A DNA stretch of 64,000 bases from assembly GCA_002286855.1 (NCBI GenBank), contig NRSV01000058.1:166570-230569 (forward strand). The letters run 5' to 3'. Made by a program: the position numbers and the translations under genes. This DNA comes from Bipolaris cookei (lineage: Eukaryota; Ascomycota; Dothideomycetes; Pleosporales; Pleosporaceae). Each line of letters opens with the position of its first letter. The stretch's first letter is position 1. The notes below the pieces were generated by a model. The model was given only the letters and a program-made list of their open reading frames with translations. It was not told where the DNA came from and did not search any database. Positions 41,851 through 53,660 of this stretch are shown here, piece by piece.

Positions 41851-43231
41851 AAGTAAGACTCCTAGTACCTCCTTTTCTGATTGTTTCTCCCCAGTTCCAC
41901 CATTCTGGGGTCGCGTTGCTTTTCCATCCGGCAGTTTGGCATAAATTTATGGGTTTGAGTGATCGTGGGTCAGTGTCCTTGTGGTTCGGGCTTACGTTGC
42001 TTATCATGTACATCACAGTAGGGTTGGATCGGAGTATTGCGGCGTTGAAGTACGCTAGGGATAAGGACTTCTGAGCTGCCACCGGGCCATTTTCGTAGGA
42101 CCACTTTATGGTAACAAAAATAATCTGCACCCACTTTCCAAGCTGATCACCTTTAGGTTTCGTGAAGTCGTCCTGTCTTATTCTCTCCCTGTATCAAGGT
42201 ATGTCACTACTTGTCGTTGCACCGTGCGCTGAGCAATCCAAAGGCGATTGAATGCGCCGTTCAGTTTTACGAAAGACCCGTGTTCACTTGTCCCATTTGC
42301 ACGGAGCAGACCAGGATAAGTATGTAGGTTTCTGCCTTGCCTTGCCAATCTTCTTATTGAACATGGTGCCATGATTGAGTGCCCCTTACCACATAATCGG
42401 TAAAATTCGCGTGATATCACTCCTTCTTGCCTATCACATGATGGTACCGCAACTGTGGGCATAATGTTCATGACCACTATTTGGCCAAAGCAATGTTTGG
42501 GTTTTGTTAATTGTAGTTTGTAAACTAGTTGCCATGGTGCTAAATGCTTAAGGTCAGAAGATCTCACAACATCAAACTAATCATACTTGCTCCTGATATA
42601 TGAAACAAAAATTGTGTCATATGAGACTTGGTGTTGTCGTTCAAAAATAACTTCTGCTGACTGTATGACCAATCTAATATGCTTTTGCCGTAGTTCAATG
42701 CAGACAGTAGTAGACGAAACGAACGGTGCGAAAAAGCACAGCAGCCTGGCCAGACCTTGACTCAACACCCGATTATCCCAAACAAGTGCGCTTATTTTGG
42801 CACCAAGCCCGAGCAAACGCGTAACCAAGTGACTCCCTCACGTATTGTTACCATAGCGACGCGACACGTACGCGAAGTCAGCTGAGGAGCTACCCTTTAC
42901 GCCCCATGCCCGTGGCGCCATTCCACGCCGTGGATTCGCGAGCAGCTACGCCACAAGGAACGAGTAGATACCCCACCATTTCCAGACTGGGGAATCTGCG
43001 CAATGTACGGGTTGCAGATGTGTGTGACTCACCGAAATTGGTTGTTGTAGGGACCGGTTGGTTGTCTTTTAAGGGATGCCTGAAAAGCAAGTTAATGCTG
43101 CTTGTAGACGCATATATGTATATAAAATACCGGATACAACTTGATCCTCATTTCTCTATTCCCAAGTTGCAGTCCTCATACACACCAAATCCAATCAAAG
43201 AGTAGCCAAACAGCAAAAACCAAAAAAAAAA
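41851..43231. other. intergenic, no gene recognised
   Basis: 1.38 kb between sf3b1 and the GFA-type gene, both on the plus strand. The middle part is AT-rich. Short frames on the minus strand show no recognised motif. The last 100 bp hold a TATA-like TATAAAATACC near 43123, about 110 bp before the next ATG, and an A-rich leader. Confidence 0.45.
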
Positions 43232-43763
43232 ATGTCTCTCCCCACCCTCCCCTCCCCCTCCGCCCCAACAGCTTCCTACGCCGCATCTTGCCATTGCGGC
43301 GCCTTTACCTACACGGTGACTGCATCGCCACCACTCGACGCCGCAGACGCAAGAATAAAACAGTGCAACTGCAGCATCTGCGCGACAAACGGGTACATGT
43401 TCATCTATGTGCCGAATGAGCGGGTTGTTTTTGAAAAGGGGGGGTTGGAAAAGTTTAAGGTATGATATCACACTCCCTATCCAACATCTCTGTTTAGAAA
43501 GACGAGGGGAAAGAAGATTGAGGAAGGAAGAAAGAAAGAAAGAAAGAAAGAGGAAAGGGGGAGCTAATGTGAATGGATAGTGTTACTCTTTTGCTACGAA
43601 CAAAGTAGGCCATTACTTCTGCGGCACGTGCGGGTCATCTTGTATGTTGCGATCGAAATATGAGGATTTTATGCCGGGGATTACGGGGATCAATGTGCGC
43701 ATGTTGCGGGATGTGGATGTGGAGGGGGTGAAGGTGGATTTGCTGGATGGGAAGAGTTTCTAG
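43232..43763 (+). CDS. GFA/CENP-V-type zinc protein (glutathione-dependent formaldehyde-activating enzyme family)
   Basis: Exon 1 is 43232-43459, the intron is 43460-43580 (121 nt, GTATGA...GATAG with GCTAAT branch, phase 0), and exon 2 is 43581-43763, giving 136 residues. Zinc ligands are intact: SCHCGAF, then CNCSICATNGY, then HYFCGTCGSSCML. GITGINVRMLRDVDVEGVKV is the typical C-terminal strand set. The family includes bacterial Gfa, but most fungal members have no proven reaction, so formaldehyde detoxification is only a family possibility. The intron contains a (GAAA)n tract at about 43527-43551, which makes it longer than its neighbours. ATG context is A-rich (AAAAAAAAAATG), favourable in fungi. 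Confidence 0.88.
43527..43551. repeat. GAAA microsatellite inside an intron
   Basis: About six AAGA/GAAA tetramer units in the intron of the GFA-type gene. Length variation here would change intron size but not the protein. Confidence 0.8.
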
Positions 43764-43942
43764 GGGAGGGTGTTCGGAAAGACATGGGTGTGATGCTGCT
43801 TGGTGACAGGAGTGGCATCCGGGAATAGGACTGTTAATTGTGGAGAAAAAACGAATGCAAGTTTTAAGATTCGGTACAGGATGAATGACTTGATCTATCG
43901 GTAAAAAAAGGGTATCTTTAAAATCTAAAACCATAGGAAATA

Positions 43943-45291
43943 TTATAGCTCGTCGAATGCGTGGGAGGACTGGTCGTTTTTGAGAATGTGCTTGGCATTA
44001 TCCACTTCGACGACTGGTTTACGTTTGGGTGCTGGTGGCCCTGTAATTGCTTCCTTTGCAATATCCGGTATGTCTGCATTCAAGATGGCATCTCGAGATG
44101 TAGGATCCAATCTGGTATTGTGTTGTTCAACATGGTCAGGAACCGGTCGGGACGCATGGAAGAGGACAAAAGCAAAGAAGATAGCGGCTATGATGCCAAC
44201 GATACCCCAGAAGATACGTATACAATCTGAAACCATTTGTTAGCTTGACTGAATATATAAGTAATGCCGTGGTATCCATACTGGTATTCTTTGCCTGCCA
44301 CTCTGCTTCTAATCTGGCCTTTGCATCAACGTGCTCTTTGGCCTGTTCGAGTCGTGCAGTCAGAGCATCCGCCTTTTCCTTTCCTGCTTTAATCCGCTCT
44401 TCGAGGTCACTGACCTGCTCTTGCTGTGTCTTGAAGTCGTCAAATGCTTCGACTTGGCCAGCCACATCCTCTACGAGTTCTGTAGTGTCTGCTTCGAAGT
44501 TTTGGTGTAGTTCCCTGGTAAGGCCCGACAGCTCATGTAACGTACCAATTGTCTGCTGCAGTACGGATACCTTCTCGAGGACCGAGTAATATGTATCGTC
44601 TAGGCGGCGCGAGATCTTGAGAGACTGGTCCGAGAGGGATTGAAGGGCGGCACGGAGCTCACTATGAGATATGTTAGAAGAAGTTTCTTTCCCGACATGC
44701 CATGAGAATGTGGAGTATTTCAGTAGCGCAAGCTTACCGTTCTCTAGCCTCAACCCTTTTTGCCTCTAGCCCTATATCTGCGGGCCGGAGCGGTCTCCGC
44801 GGGGGGATGGTGATGCCCGGTGTGGTTTCCTCCTTTCCACTTGCACTCCCTTCGGCTTGCCTTGGGGCTACGCTCTGCCTGCGACTATGGCTGGGGCTCG
44901 TGTCCCTACTCCCGCGCGCCTGCCTCAACAGGTCTCCAAAGCTAGCAGGTGGTTGTATCTGAATAGCCGACTGCATAGCTTCCTTGGCCGCATGACGCCG
45001 ACTCGAGCCATGACGATGATGGCCATCGTGACTGTCGTGGTGGTGACGCGACGATTTGTGCTTTTGCTTGTGTGAATGAGATTGCGATTGCGACTTCTTG
45101 ACGGGATCCGACGTCACACGGGTTTCTGCGCTGGAGCTCCGGAGGGTCGGGCGGAATGCCGTGGGGTCGGCCAGGCCTGCATGTAAATGCAGCGATCTCT
45201 CCATGTCATGTTGGAGGTTGCGAGGGCCGGGAAGCCAGTTGACGTTGTGGTTGCGCAGTTGCAAGCCTGCCATCCGAGCGTCGCGTATCAT
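43943..45291 (-). CDS. single-pass membrane protein with basic His/Ser-rich N-terminus and coiled coil
   Basis: Exons on the minus strand are 45291-44738, 44661-44282 and 44226-43943. The introns are 76 nt (GTAAGC...CATAG) and 55 nt (GTATGG...TTCAG). The product is 405 residues. The N-terminal 185 residues are Ser/His/Arg-rich and disordered (KQKHKSSRHHHDSHDGHHRH). Residues about 185-310 are coiled coil (LRAALQSLSDQSLKISRRLD, then VSDLEERIKAGKEKADALTA). A transmembrane helix follows at about 315-335 (IFWGIVGIIAAIFFAFVLFH), then a 75-residue tail. The order coiled coil, membrane helix, short tail suggests a tethering or nuclear-envelope/ER protein, but I do not recognise the family. Phase-consistent joins across three exons support a real gene. 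Confidence 0.75.
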
Positions 45292-45734
45292 TGCAGGGGT
45301 TTATTACGCTAACCCCCAACGGACAAACATGTGAATGTAGACAGGCGTCTGGCTTTACTGCCAGGCTTGTAGCTACGTATGGTTTCGCCTTGTCCCTCTT
45401 TAGATGGAGTAAATTGGTGCACTGCACGCCATGGCCATCTCTGTTACTACACAGCCAGGTTTACAAAGGAAAGGGAGCCAGCCGTGGTGGGAATTGATTG
45501 GTAGTTGCTATCCACTTTATGAGACCCGGGGTATCCTTTTTTGCGCCTGCATTCCGCAAAACCAAGGCTCATGTCATACTGCCTTTCAGCTTAGACCGAA
45601 AATGTCCTGTCCATCCTGCGTATCGAAACGACAGGGCGATTGCTCTTGCCAGCTTGTACTTCTCTGACCTCCTTCCAAGCGGCGTTTTTTGGTTGGATTG
45701 TGCTGTTTCGCCACAAATTTTTCACTATCCACGC
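45292..45734. other. intergenic between coiled-coil membrane gene and cgr1
   Basis: 443 bp with both neighbours on the minus strand. It holds the promoter of the coiled-coil membrane gene and the cgr1 3' UTR. Nothing else was recognised. Confidence 0.4.
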
Positions 45735-46202
45735 TCATGACTTGAGCATCTTGTTGCGCTTCTCCTTCCTCTTCAGACGCTCGACGCGCCTCTTGTGCAT
45801 CTTCTCCTCCATCTTGGCAAAGCGTTCGCGTTCTTCCTTGGCCGCCCGTTTTGTCTTGATTGCCTCGACTCGTCGCTGTTTCGTTTTCAGCCACAAATAG
45901 CGCGTAGTTGAGTAATTGCACTGCCTACCTGTCTCTCTGCCTCCTTCTCCTCCTTGAGCTCCTTCTCCTTTGCCTTAACTGCGGCAAGAGCCTTCCTCTC
46001 CGCCTGGCGCTTCTCCCACGATGACTGATTTGCCCGTGGGCGGAACGGAGCCTTGTTGTCGTGCCATTGCTTGCCTACGCAGATAGTGAGATGGTGGTGT
46101 GGCGCAAGTGCTCCCAATGTTGCGCATACCGTTCTTCTTCATGCCCTTGACAGGCGCCGTCTCCATGGCGGGAGGCGCCTCGACTGTGACGGATGCAGAC
46201 AT
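45735..46202 (-). CDS. cgr1: rRNA-processing protein Cgr1
   Basis: Nucleolar coiled-coil protein needed for 60S ribosomal subunit biogenesis. Exons on the minus strand are 46202-46130, 46074-45929 and 45875-45735. The introns are 55 nt (GTATGC...CGTAG) and 53 nt (GTAGGC...AACAG). The product is 119 residues, the usual Cgr1 length. VKGMKKNGKQWHDNKAPFRP spans the first splice junction and is the family signature, followed by SSWEKRQAERKALAAVKAKE and a Lys/Arg/Glu-rich helix to the end (EEKMHKRRVERLKRKEKRNK). The exons are too short for simple ORF calling, so the gene is easy to overlook. It is divergent from the ornithine carrier gene. Confidence 0.93.
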
Positions 46203-46891
46203 ATTAATGGTGGTGCGCAATCCTGTGCCTCGGCGGCGTCTGTCCGTCTGGGCCAGAGATGTCGATGGACGCCGCGCAAGAAAAGTTTAGCCGATATCGA
46301 TAGCGCGGAATGCGTCCAGGGTCAGACTGGCACGGCTGGCTGAAAGCGGGGTGGCTTGTGCAGCGACAGGCGGTGATGCTTCCATCAGATCTGATAAGAT
46401 TAGAAAAAGAAAACACGCATGCCACGCCCAGTAGCAATGTTCAATGGTCATTTTTTTTGTTTGTTGCGCCCGCAGCCGTGTCAGCGGCATGTCCGGGTCA
46501 AAGGGGCGCTGTGCCCTTGATACTTTCTATATATTCCCTCTCCCGATACCCTGAAGATTTTTTGGAGCTAGGGAAAAGTCTTTCTTGCTTGCATCACGTT
46601 GGGCGCCAGACTCGTGTAATTGCATTCATCCATAGTCGCACACCACCCACGGCTCGCTGCCTCTTCCCGTCCAACTCTCCTTGTGTCACTCACTCCCGAC
46701 TTTGCTCCACTTACAATTTCACTAAGTCCGCTGCTGTTCCACGTTAGCCTTGACATGAGCGCGACTTCATAACAGTCATCTCCGCGCCTCTCACCGCCCA
46801 CGACTCTTGGTACCCAACATGCCCTTGCTTCCCACCAGCATACTCTGACCGTCCTATACAAACTCAAATACACCATACATATTGAAGATTG
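46203..46891. promoter_or_regulatory. divergent promoter region, cgr1 / ornithine carrier
   Basis: 689 bp between divergent starts. It includes a CT-rich stretch and several short frames without protein-like features. A TCTATATATTCCC TATA-like site lies near 46525, about 365 bp before the carrier ATG. Shared control is not shown. Confidence 0.4.
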
Positions 46892-47977
46892 ATGGAAGCA
46901 CACAAGAGCTCAGTGGCGGTGTTGGCCGGAAGAGGCGGGCTGCCCAATACAATTCTCATGGAAGAGGCACAGCGTCCTGCTGCAACACATGTAACCGGCA
47001 GCGGAGAAGAAGCCCTAAAGGACATTTTGTGCGGATCAACGGCCGGAATCGTTAGCAAGTACATCGAGTACCCCTTCGACACGGTCAAGGTCCGCCTGCA
47101 GTCACAGCCAGACACGATACCGCTCCGGTACGCTGGGCCGCTGGACTGCTTCAAGAAATCACTACAGCAAGATGGGTTTCTGGGAATATATAGAGGTATT
47201 AGTGCGCCTCTGGTTGGGGCTGCGGTGGAAAGCAGCACCCTATTCTTCAGCGTGAGTTGCAGCTCTTCGAGGCCCCATGTTCCACGCTGACGTGGCCGAC
47301 AGTATCGCATAGCGGGAGATGCTCTGAAAGCTTCAGGTGTGTACCCAGAGTTGAAGAGGCACCCTGAACGAGACTTGCCCTACTCAGGCATGCTCTGGTG
47401 CGGCATGGTCGCTGGAGCAATCACCTCGTTGTTCCTCACTCCCATTGAACTTGTCAAATGCAAGATGCAAGTTCCTGTAGAAAGTCCTGGCACCATAGTT
47501 GCTACTCCAACAATTCGAGGGGTCATTGCCTCGATCTATCGCCACCAAGGCCTTTCCGGCTACTGGCACGGCCAGTTGGGAACCTTGATTCGGGAAACAG
47601 GAGGCGGCGCGGCATGGTTTGGTGGCTACGAAGGCATGAAGATCATCTTCAAGGGAATCAACGGATCGACCAAAGATGAGGATCTCCGTGTGTGGCAGCG
47701 CATGGCTTCTGGTTCTGTTGCTGGTGGTGCATATAACTTTATGTTCTATCCTGCCGACACGATCAAGTCGCGGATGCAGACAGAAGACGTCAAGCGCCTG
47801 ACGGGCGGAAAGTCGAGTTTCACCGCAGTAGGCAAGGCGCTATGGAAACAACACGGCATTAAGGGTATGTATCGCGGATGCGGTATCACTGTCGCAAGAT
47901 CGATCCCCAGTTCTGCCTTCATCTTCACTGTGTACGAGGAATTGAAAAAGCGATGGCCCAGTCGGGGGTCTGAGTAG
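46892..47977 (+). CDS. mitochondrial ornithine/basic amino acid carrier (Ort1/ARG-13 type)
   Basis: Inner-membrane exchanger moving ornithine out of mitochondria for arginine synthesis. Exon 1 is 46892-47251, the intron is 47252-47302 (51 nt, GTGAGT...GACAG with GCTGAC branch, phase 0), and exon 2 is 47303-47977, giving 344 residues. All three carrier signatures are intact: PFDTVKVRLQ, PIELVKCKMQ and PADTIKSRMQ. Each repeat has its Gly-rich second helix motif (FLGIYRGISAP, LSGYWHGQLGTLIRE, IKGMYRGCGITVARS). The Arg/Glu pattern of repeat 2 (GTLIRETGGGAAWFGGYE) fits the ornithine/carnitine subgroup, so carnitine-type transport is the main alternative. The start is ATG 46892; the codon before it is TTG and not used here. 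Confidence 0.9.
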
Positions 47978-48723
47978 CACGGTATAAATATTTTGAGAGT
48001 CCAAGGCAGCTGAGCAATACATATGGGAGCATAAGAACGAGGCCGGAAGGGCGTTTGTGAGAAAAAGAAGCATAGATTTGAGGCGTCGTCTTAGAGATAC
48101 CATCATGGTCTTACGCGTAGCTTATAGAGTTATTATTATTTTTTCATATTTAGAATGGTATTAGCCGTTGAACACCATTTCACTATGCTCTATTACGTGA
48201 CGACAACCCGCAAAAGCACATGTCAACTGCACTCTGCACGAGCCTTCACATGCCAAAGCAGAGCCCTGTGATCTCTGGTCTATTCCGATCGTGGTCTAGT
48301 GCAAAACAGTGCTCCAACGTGGGGGAAACCAGGCCGACCGGCAATGTGAGATTGGAGCCGAGGATGTAGATGGCAACGCGATTGCGACCCTTCACCTTCA
48401 GGGTACACCCGTGCAAGCATAGTCTCCAGCCCACTTCCTGCCCCAGCCCTACGATGCATGTCTTTCTTCTTCAACAATCACTGTCTGGTTTTCTATCCCC
48501 TTTTCCGAGGTCTTGCTGCAGCATTGCGAATTGCGAAATAGCACAGCGCAACTCGACGCCATTGTAACTGGCGCGCGCCCTGAACCGAGGCTCGCTCGCA
48601 TCGTCAGCTGGCGATCTCTCGCCGGCGTTTCGTCGCAATCGCAGACGAACGTACAACGCTCTTTGATATCACTACTGTCTACACGTGCAGTCAAAGACAG
48701 CATATACTCATATTACCGCCGCC
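47978..48723. other. intergenic between ornithine carrier and pxmp4
   Basis: 746 bp, both neighbours on the plus strand. The first 200 bp are AT-rich 3' flank, and the remainder should hold the pxmp4 promoter. No additional gene was recognised. Confidence 0.4.
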
Positions 48724-49740
48724 ATGGACCAACTACACGCTCTCCATGTATGTCGCCCGTTGCTGCGAAACTCGCGCATACACTCCGCTCCGAGCTTCCC
48801 CTTCTGCGAACCTTTGTCGTGTTTGATAACTGACAGGAATGCGAATCAAATAGGCTGCGCTTGAGAAGATTGCTCTGGACCCAAAATACCACGATGTCCT
48901 CACACTGGTGAAAGGCGTGAGGAATGGTATCGTGTATGGAAGCAAAGTGCGGTTTCCGCACGCCCTCGTGTGTGTATCCTTCTTCTCACTAGAAGGAACA
49001 AGCCACAGCTAACATACCATAGAATGATCTTCCTCTTCAGATCAGGAAGGTAAATAAACAACCCCTTCCTTGCACCCTCGAAACCCCCTTCTACCTAGTA
49101 CACACCGAAAACACCAAAAACTAACTCTTACCTTTCCAATAGCTTCCGCTCAAAATGCCTCCTCGTCTACAAAGCAACCCGCCAACACGCCCGCAACCTC
49201 GGCCTCTTCGCTCTCGTCTACAAAGCCACCATGCTCTTCCTCCGCCACACGTCGCCTACGGGAAAAGAACGCCAATACGACTCATTCCTCGCGGGCCTAC
49301 TCGGCGGCTACACGGTCTTCGGTCGCACAATCCACAATTCCGTCTCACAACAGATTGTCATCTACGTAGCTGCACGTGTGTGTCTTGCGCTGGCGAAGCT
49401 GGCGGTGCAGCCGAGGGAGGTTGGTGGGGGAAAACATGCGGGGGTCAAGGGGTGGGAGTTATTTGGAAATGGGGAGATGAGGCGCGCGCTGGTGAGGAAT
49501 GGGTGGCCCGCGTTTGCGAGTTTGAGTTGGGCGATGGTGATGTATATTTTCAGGTGGCATCCTGAGAGTGTGCAGAGTAGTTTGCGGAGTAGTATGAGTT
49601 ATATGTGGGTTTTCCTTTCTATTCTTTATTCCTTGGGAGGGTTTTTTTGGGAGGGTTTTTGCATTGCTAACGGAGAGAACAGTTATGTGCAGTCAGATGA
49701 GTGGGATTCGCTACGGACGCTATTGTGGCATAATAAGTGA
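48724..49740 (+). CDS. pxmp4: peroxisomal membrane protein 4 (PXMP4/PMP24, Tim17/22/23 superfamily)
   Basis: Integral peroxisomal membrane protein of unresolved function. Five exons: 48724-48747, 48854-48969, 49023-49049, 49143-49604 and 49683-49740. The introns are 106, 53, 93 and 78 nt. The product is 228 residues. Exon 1 gives only MDQLHALH. Exon 2 carries LDPKYHDVLTLVKGVRNGIV and YGSKVRFPHALV, exon 3 MIFLFRSG, exon 4 KATRQHARNLGLFALVYKAT and DSFLAGLLGGYTVFG, and exon 5 the conserved end YVQSDEWDSLRTLLWHNK. Two exons are under 30 nt, so the true start would be lost by ORF-only prediction. Intron 4 is a multiple of three and has no in-frame stop, so its retention would insert 26 residues (see findings). 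All joins are phase-consistent. Confidence 0.92.
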
Positions 49741-51012
49741 GATTGGGGAAGAAGCGGCTTGTTTGGAAGTGGTGTTGAGGAATTATAGGTGTAATTGTTG
49801 AACGAGAAAGATGGGTAGCATATTTCATGCATTAGGCAGGTGATAGAAGGATAGAAAGGGAAGAAGACGCGAGGTTTGAACAAGATAAAAACCAAGTAGC
49901 CAATGAGAAAAAAAAGTTCAAAATTCACATATCTAATAGGATTTCCACGGTGGTACGATCAGGAGTTATGACGACAATCACATGACAACCCTCCTCACCA
50001 TCTCATCCACCCTCAACATCATCTCATCTTCACTCAGCTCATTCCTATTTTAACTCACCTTAGAATATACCTTTCATAAACGCCATAGTATTTGTAGTGA
50101 CAAAAAAAGTGAAGCAGCCAATCCCATCTTCGCCGACCCCATGTCATTGGCTCACAAGTCCTCTAAACCCATAGCTTTCACCGGCGGAGACTTTACTCCG
50201 CTTCGCCTGAAAACAGCGTCCAAGCAGTGCGCCCCGGTGAGCGGAATGCAATGGGACTAAAAAAATAGCCACGGATGGAGGAAAAGGGACGATGGGGGCT
50301 GAAATGCGGAGTGTCTTGGCCGGTTCCCTTCGGATGCTGCTGCCTACATGATGTAGCCCCCTTGTCCAGGAGGATAATCAAGGGTACTCACGATTATAGG
50401 TGGCCCGCCCGGTGCCGGAGCTGAGAAGGTGATAAAAGTGTATGAAAGAGGGGAAGAGAGACAGTGTGATGTCTTTTGGCCCTGTTTCGTGACGTCTGTT
50501 TGCTGATTCACGCAGCGCAGAGGCGCGGAGATCGTCCAGTGATGGGGTGCCAGAGGACCCCTTCCTGTGTCGGCGCATGGCTTTAGGCTGGGTAGTGAGG
50601 GGAAAACGTTGACGTGTCACTTCATGTGGTGGCAAGTATTATGTGTGTGAGTCGAGGTTGGGCGGCTAGCGGAGGATAATGGGCTTGTGGGTGCGAAGTT
50701 AAAGATACGGTGGTGCGCTGTGGTTGTGGGTGTGGGTTTACTCTTCCAACCAGTCGAAACATTGGGAGGGATTCTTGTCTGTAATATTAGCCTGTACCAT
50801 TTGAAAGCGATTGCTGTCTTGTCTTGTCTTTGGGCTTTTTGTAAGCATCATTGCATATAAACCTTGTTGCCATAGCCTTGTAGGTAGGTTGTGTCCCCTC
50901 GAGTAGACGAGGACTCAATGGGCGATGGCCGCTTTAATACTCCGGCTAATACCCATGCTGACGCTGACATAGCCTTAATCCCTGGCTTTCGCCCTCGGGT
51001 ACCATCCTCGCA
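49741..51012. other. intergenic, no gene recognised
   Basis: 1.27 kb between pxmp4 and the acidic unknown. Short minus-strand frames (for example 50378-50635) have no recognised motif. No RNA gene or repeat was seen. Confidence 0.4.
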
Positions 51013-51678
51013 ATGTACGACCGCGATGATGGCAATGATTCGCTTATCCAGCCAAACATAAGCACATTGTCTCGGGAAAGACCGCCCCAGTTCAATGCGA
51101 GGAATTGCAACTATGACTGCGGATACGGCTGCAAGAAGGATAGCGACGACGAGGGTGGCGGGGCCGAGAGTGATGAACAGACGGTCGTCGGCGAGGAGGA
51201 AAACGTGCATTCAGATGCAGAGGCGCAGGATGAAAGTGGTGGAGAGTTTGAAGATCTCAGCGGATCTGAGGAATCGATGCCGGACTCTGGCGCATTCGCT
51301 TCGGACGGTATGGGCGGCGAGTTTTCGTCTTCTCTGGAGTCTGGCGATATGTCTGCGAGTATGGTGGTTGAGCCAGCTTCGTCGGGAGACCGCAGCCCAG
51401 TAATTTGTGCGAGCGGGAGCACTCGCAGCTTGTCGCCTAACCCAGGAAGTACATATTTGATAGGCCCCATGCGGGTCGCATCTCCCTTGCCGATAACCTA
51501 CTACTTTCTACAAACACCCTTGCGTCTCAGTCCGCAGTTGGAGCATTGTAGAGGGGATCCGGCATCGCATCTCGTCGTTCCGGATCGTACTCGGTTATCA
51601 TCCTTGATGGAGCAGTTGGTGAGAGAGTATGCGCCTGCATATAGAAACGTCTCACCGCCTCGATTCCGAGCATGTTAG
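51013..51678 (+). CDS. possible small acidic protein, uncharacterised
   Basis: Uninterrupted 221-residue frame from ATG 51013. Residues 30-130 are Asp/Glu/Ser/Gly-rich (AESDEQTVVGEEENVHSDAE, EFEDLSGSEESMPDSGAF). The remainder is Ser/Pro-rich with a short Leu/Arg segment (SSLMEQLVREYAPAYRN). There is no signal peptide, membrane helix or known domain. Protein-like composition and absence of stops support coding, but low-complexity frames of this length also arise by chance. It may also be one exon of a larger gene; no convincing partner exon was found nearby. I do not recognise it. Confidence 0.4.
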   Translation: MYDRDDGNDSLIQPNISTLSRERPPQFNARNCNYDCGYGCKKDSDDEGGGAESDEQTVVGEEENVHSDAEAQDESGGEFEDLSGSEESMPDSGAFASDGMGGEFSSSLESGDMSASMVVEPASSGDRSPVICASGSTRSLSPNPGSTYLIGPMRVASPLPITYYFLQTPLRLSPQLEHCRGDPASHLVVPDRTRLSSLMEQLVREYAPAYRNVSPPRFRAC

Positions 51679-53660
51679 TAGGTCATGGCTGGGTGGTACT
51701 TGATGTTCCAGGACGTTTGTTATTCGAGTTTGTTGTTGCATTGGAGTGAGGGCGCACTTTGCTTAGTTCGGGATTTAGCTAGCCGCATTGTCTGCACGTT
51801 TGGGCCGGTGCTAGGTTTGATATTGCCTGTATTTCTTAGTTGGAATTAATACCCAAATCCACCGATGCATGCATGTACAAAGGAAAGTGGGCATGTGAGG
51901 TTGTATGCAAGAAGGTCGTGTCCTGAGGAGACAAGCATTGCAATTGCGTACTGTGCTAATAAAAAGAAAAGGCGCCAACGTCACCGGTGGAAGAGGCACA
52001 ATGGGAGAAATGTCCGGTTGTAGATGTCACATCCGGCAGAGCGATGGTGATGGTCGTGTACGTGCAAATTGGTCGCTGGCCTGCTCCGAGATCACCCGTA
52101 GTACATTTGCCGCACCTCCAGTGGGTGGACGGTCGCCTAACGTTGCTGGCATGGTGCAACCGTGGCTTGGCTTAGCAGATGGTCTGGAAATAGACAACGG
52201 TCGAAACATGCATTTACCCCTTGGGCGGCCGCGGATGCGTCTAGAGGCATTTTCTTGCGGCTGACAGCGTGTACCGTCGACGGAACATGGACCCGTGCGT
52301 TATTGCGTGGTGAGACCTCTTCCGATCCCAAAGCGAGCAAGTTGCGCCTCAAGAGCATGTTGCTTGAGTCGATGCATCGTGACGATTGCTTGGCGGTCAT
52401 GTTGGCTGCACATGCGGACTGTCGCGTGTACCAGAGGCTCACGGGTGTGTAGATAGTATGTCCCATGTAGTAACACTCGCATGCCAGGCCCGGCCGTCGT
52501 TCTTGAGAGAGCATGGCATCGAAATGTCATTTGTCGATCCCCCAGTCAGCGACGCCATCTCGATCCATGGCGGCGGCCTCGACATGGAAATGGAAATGTC
52601 TAGCCCGTCCAGCGACCCACACGGCTGTTGTCCGTCGTCGCGCCGTGGAGTGCTAGACGAATTGGAGGTGTGGGATATGTGTGGGAGCTGACTGTTGAGC
52701 TGACTCGACGGCACTGCTGCGCCGACAAGCAGCACACTGTGGCTTGCTGCCGGGCAGCGTCGAACAATCAGTGACAGGTGGTGAGCATTGCTTTTTTGGA
52801 CATGAGTGCAGATGCATCAGCGGCGAGACTGTGGGCGCGGTGCATTGATGGAGCAATTTCAAGGTATCGGGCATGAAGGGGAGGCGCAACGGTCGACACT
52901 TGATCGAAGCGCTCTTCTGGACCCAACAAGAATCACCATCTTGTCAACTCGACGCGCCTGGTTGACCGTCGAGGGCCCTAGCACTGCCGTCGTACCGTTA
53001 CACTGCCCTGCCTCATATATCCCTCCACACCACTCCCCACTCCTGCATCCCTCCCTCTTGTCTCCCCAAAATTCGCAAACCCCCGCGCGGTCGCCCTTGG
53101 ACTGTCACTGCGACCTGCGACCTGCGACCCGCGACCCGCGACCTAGTCGGCCATACGTCATCCTGCACCTCGTCCACCGCCCGCTCGATACTGTGCTATT
53201 TCACATGTTGCCCGCCAGAGCCCCGTCCACACGCTTTCCGCCCTTCGACAAGCCCCTGGCCGTGTGGGAAAAGAGATACGCGGTCTGGTGAGTGGAGTGC
53301 ATATGCATCGCCCACAACCTCCATGCCCACGCGACTAACCGCTGCCCAAAGCCTGCACGCCTACTCTTGAACTCTGCCCACCCACCCATCCAGCAGAGTC
53401 TTATATACTACATATACCTCTGTGGCCAAGAGGCACACTGCGTCCTGTTACACTCGTCAACACCACAACCACCTAGGAATTGCTACCTCTGCACGCCCCG
53501 GATCGTCCCAATCCACCTCTCCGATCGACTTCCCCGCTCGCGTGCGCACCCGCATCAGAGGCACACCTGCGATTGGCAGTTCACCAACAGTTACATAAGC
53601 GATTTTCACAAGACTAAATCATAAAGGGCCACTTGTCGGGGGTGCACAACGCTAATAAAG
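51679..53660. other. intergenic with probable leader, upstream ORF and 5' UTR intron of the next gene
   Basis: 2 kb. The last 650 bp look transcribed: a CT-rich leader, a tandem 7-mer at 53109-53143, and a canonical intron 53288-53351 (GTGAGT...GACTAAC...AAAG). An ATG at 53205 opens a spliced 33-codon frame (MLPARAPSTRFPPFDKPLAV...) ending before the main ATG at 53661. The rest holds no recognised feature. Confidence 0.4.
53109..53143. repeat. tandem 7-bp repeat, five copies
   Basis: Three TGCGACC units followed by two CGCGACC units in the probable leader region of the next gene. Confidence 0.85.

Noticed and set aside
52806..53291. 161-codon plus-strand frame before the repeat protein as a gene
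   Set aside because: Only its last part (from ATG 53205) looks protein-like, and a canonical intron starts inside it, so it is better explained as a spliced leader with an upstream ORF.
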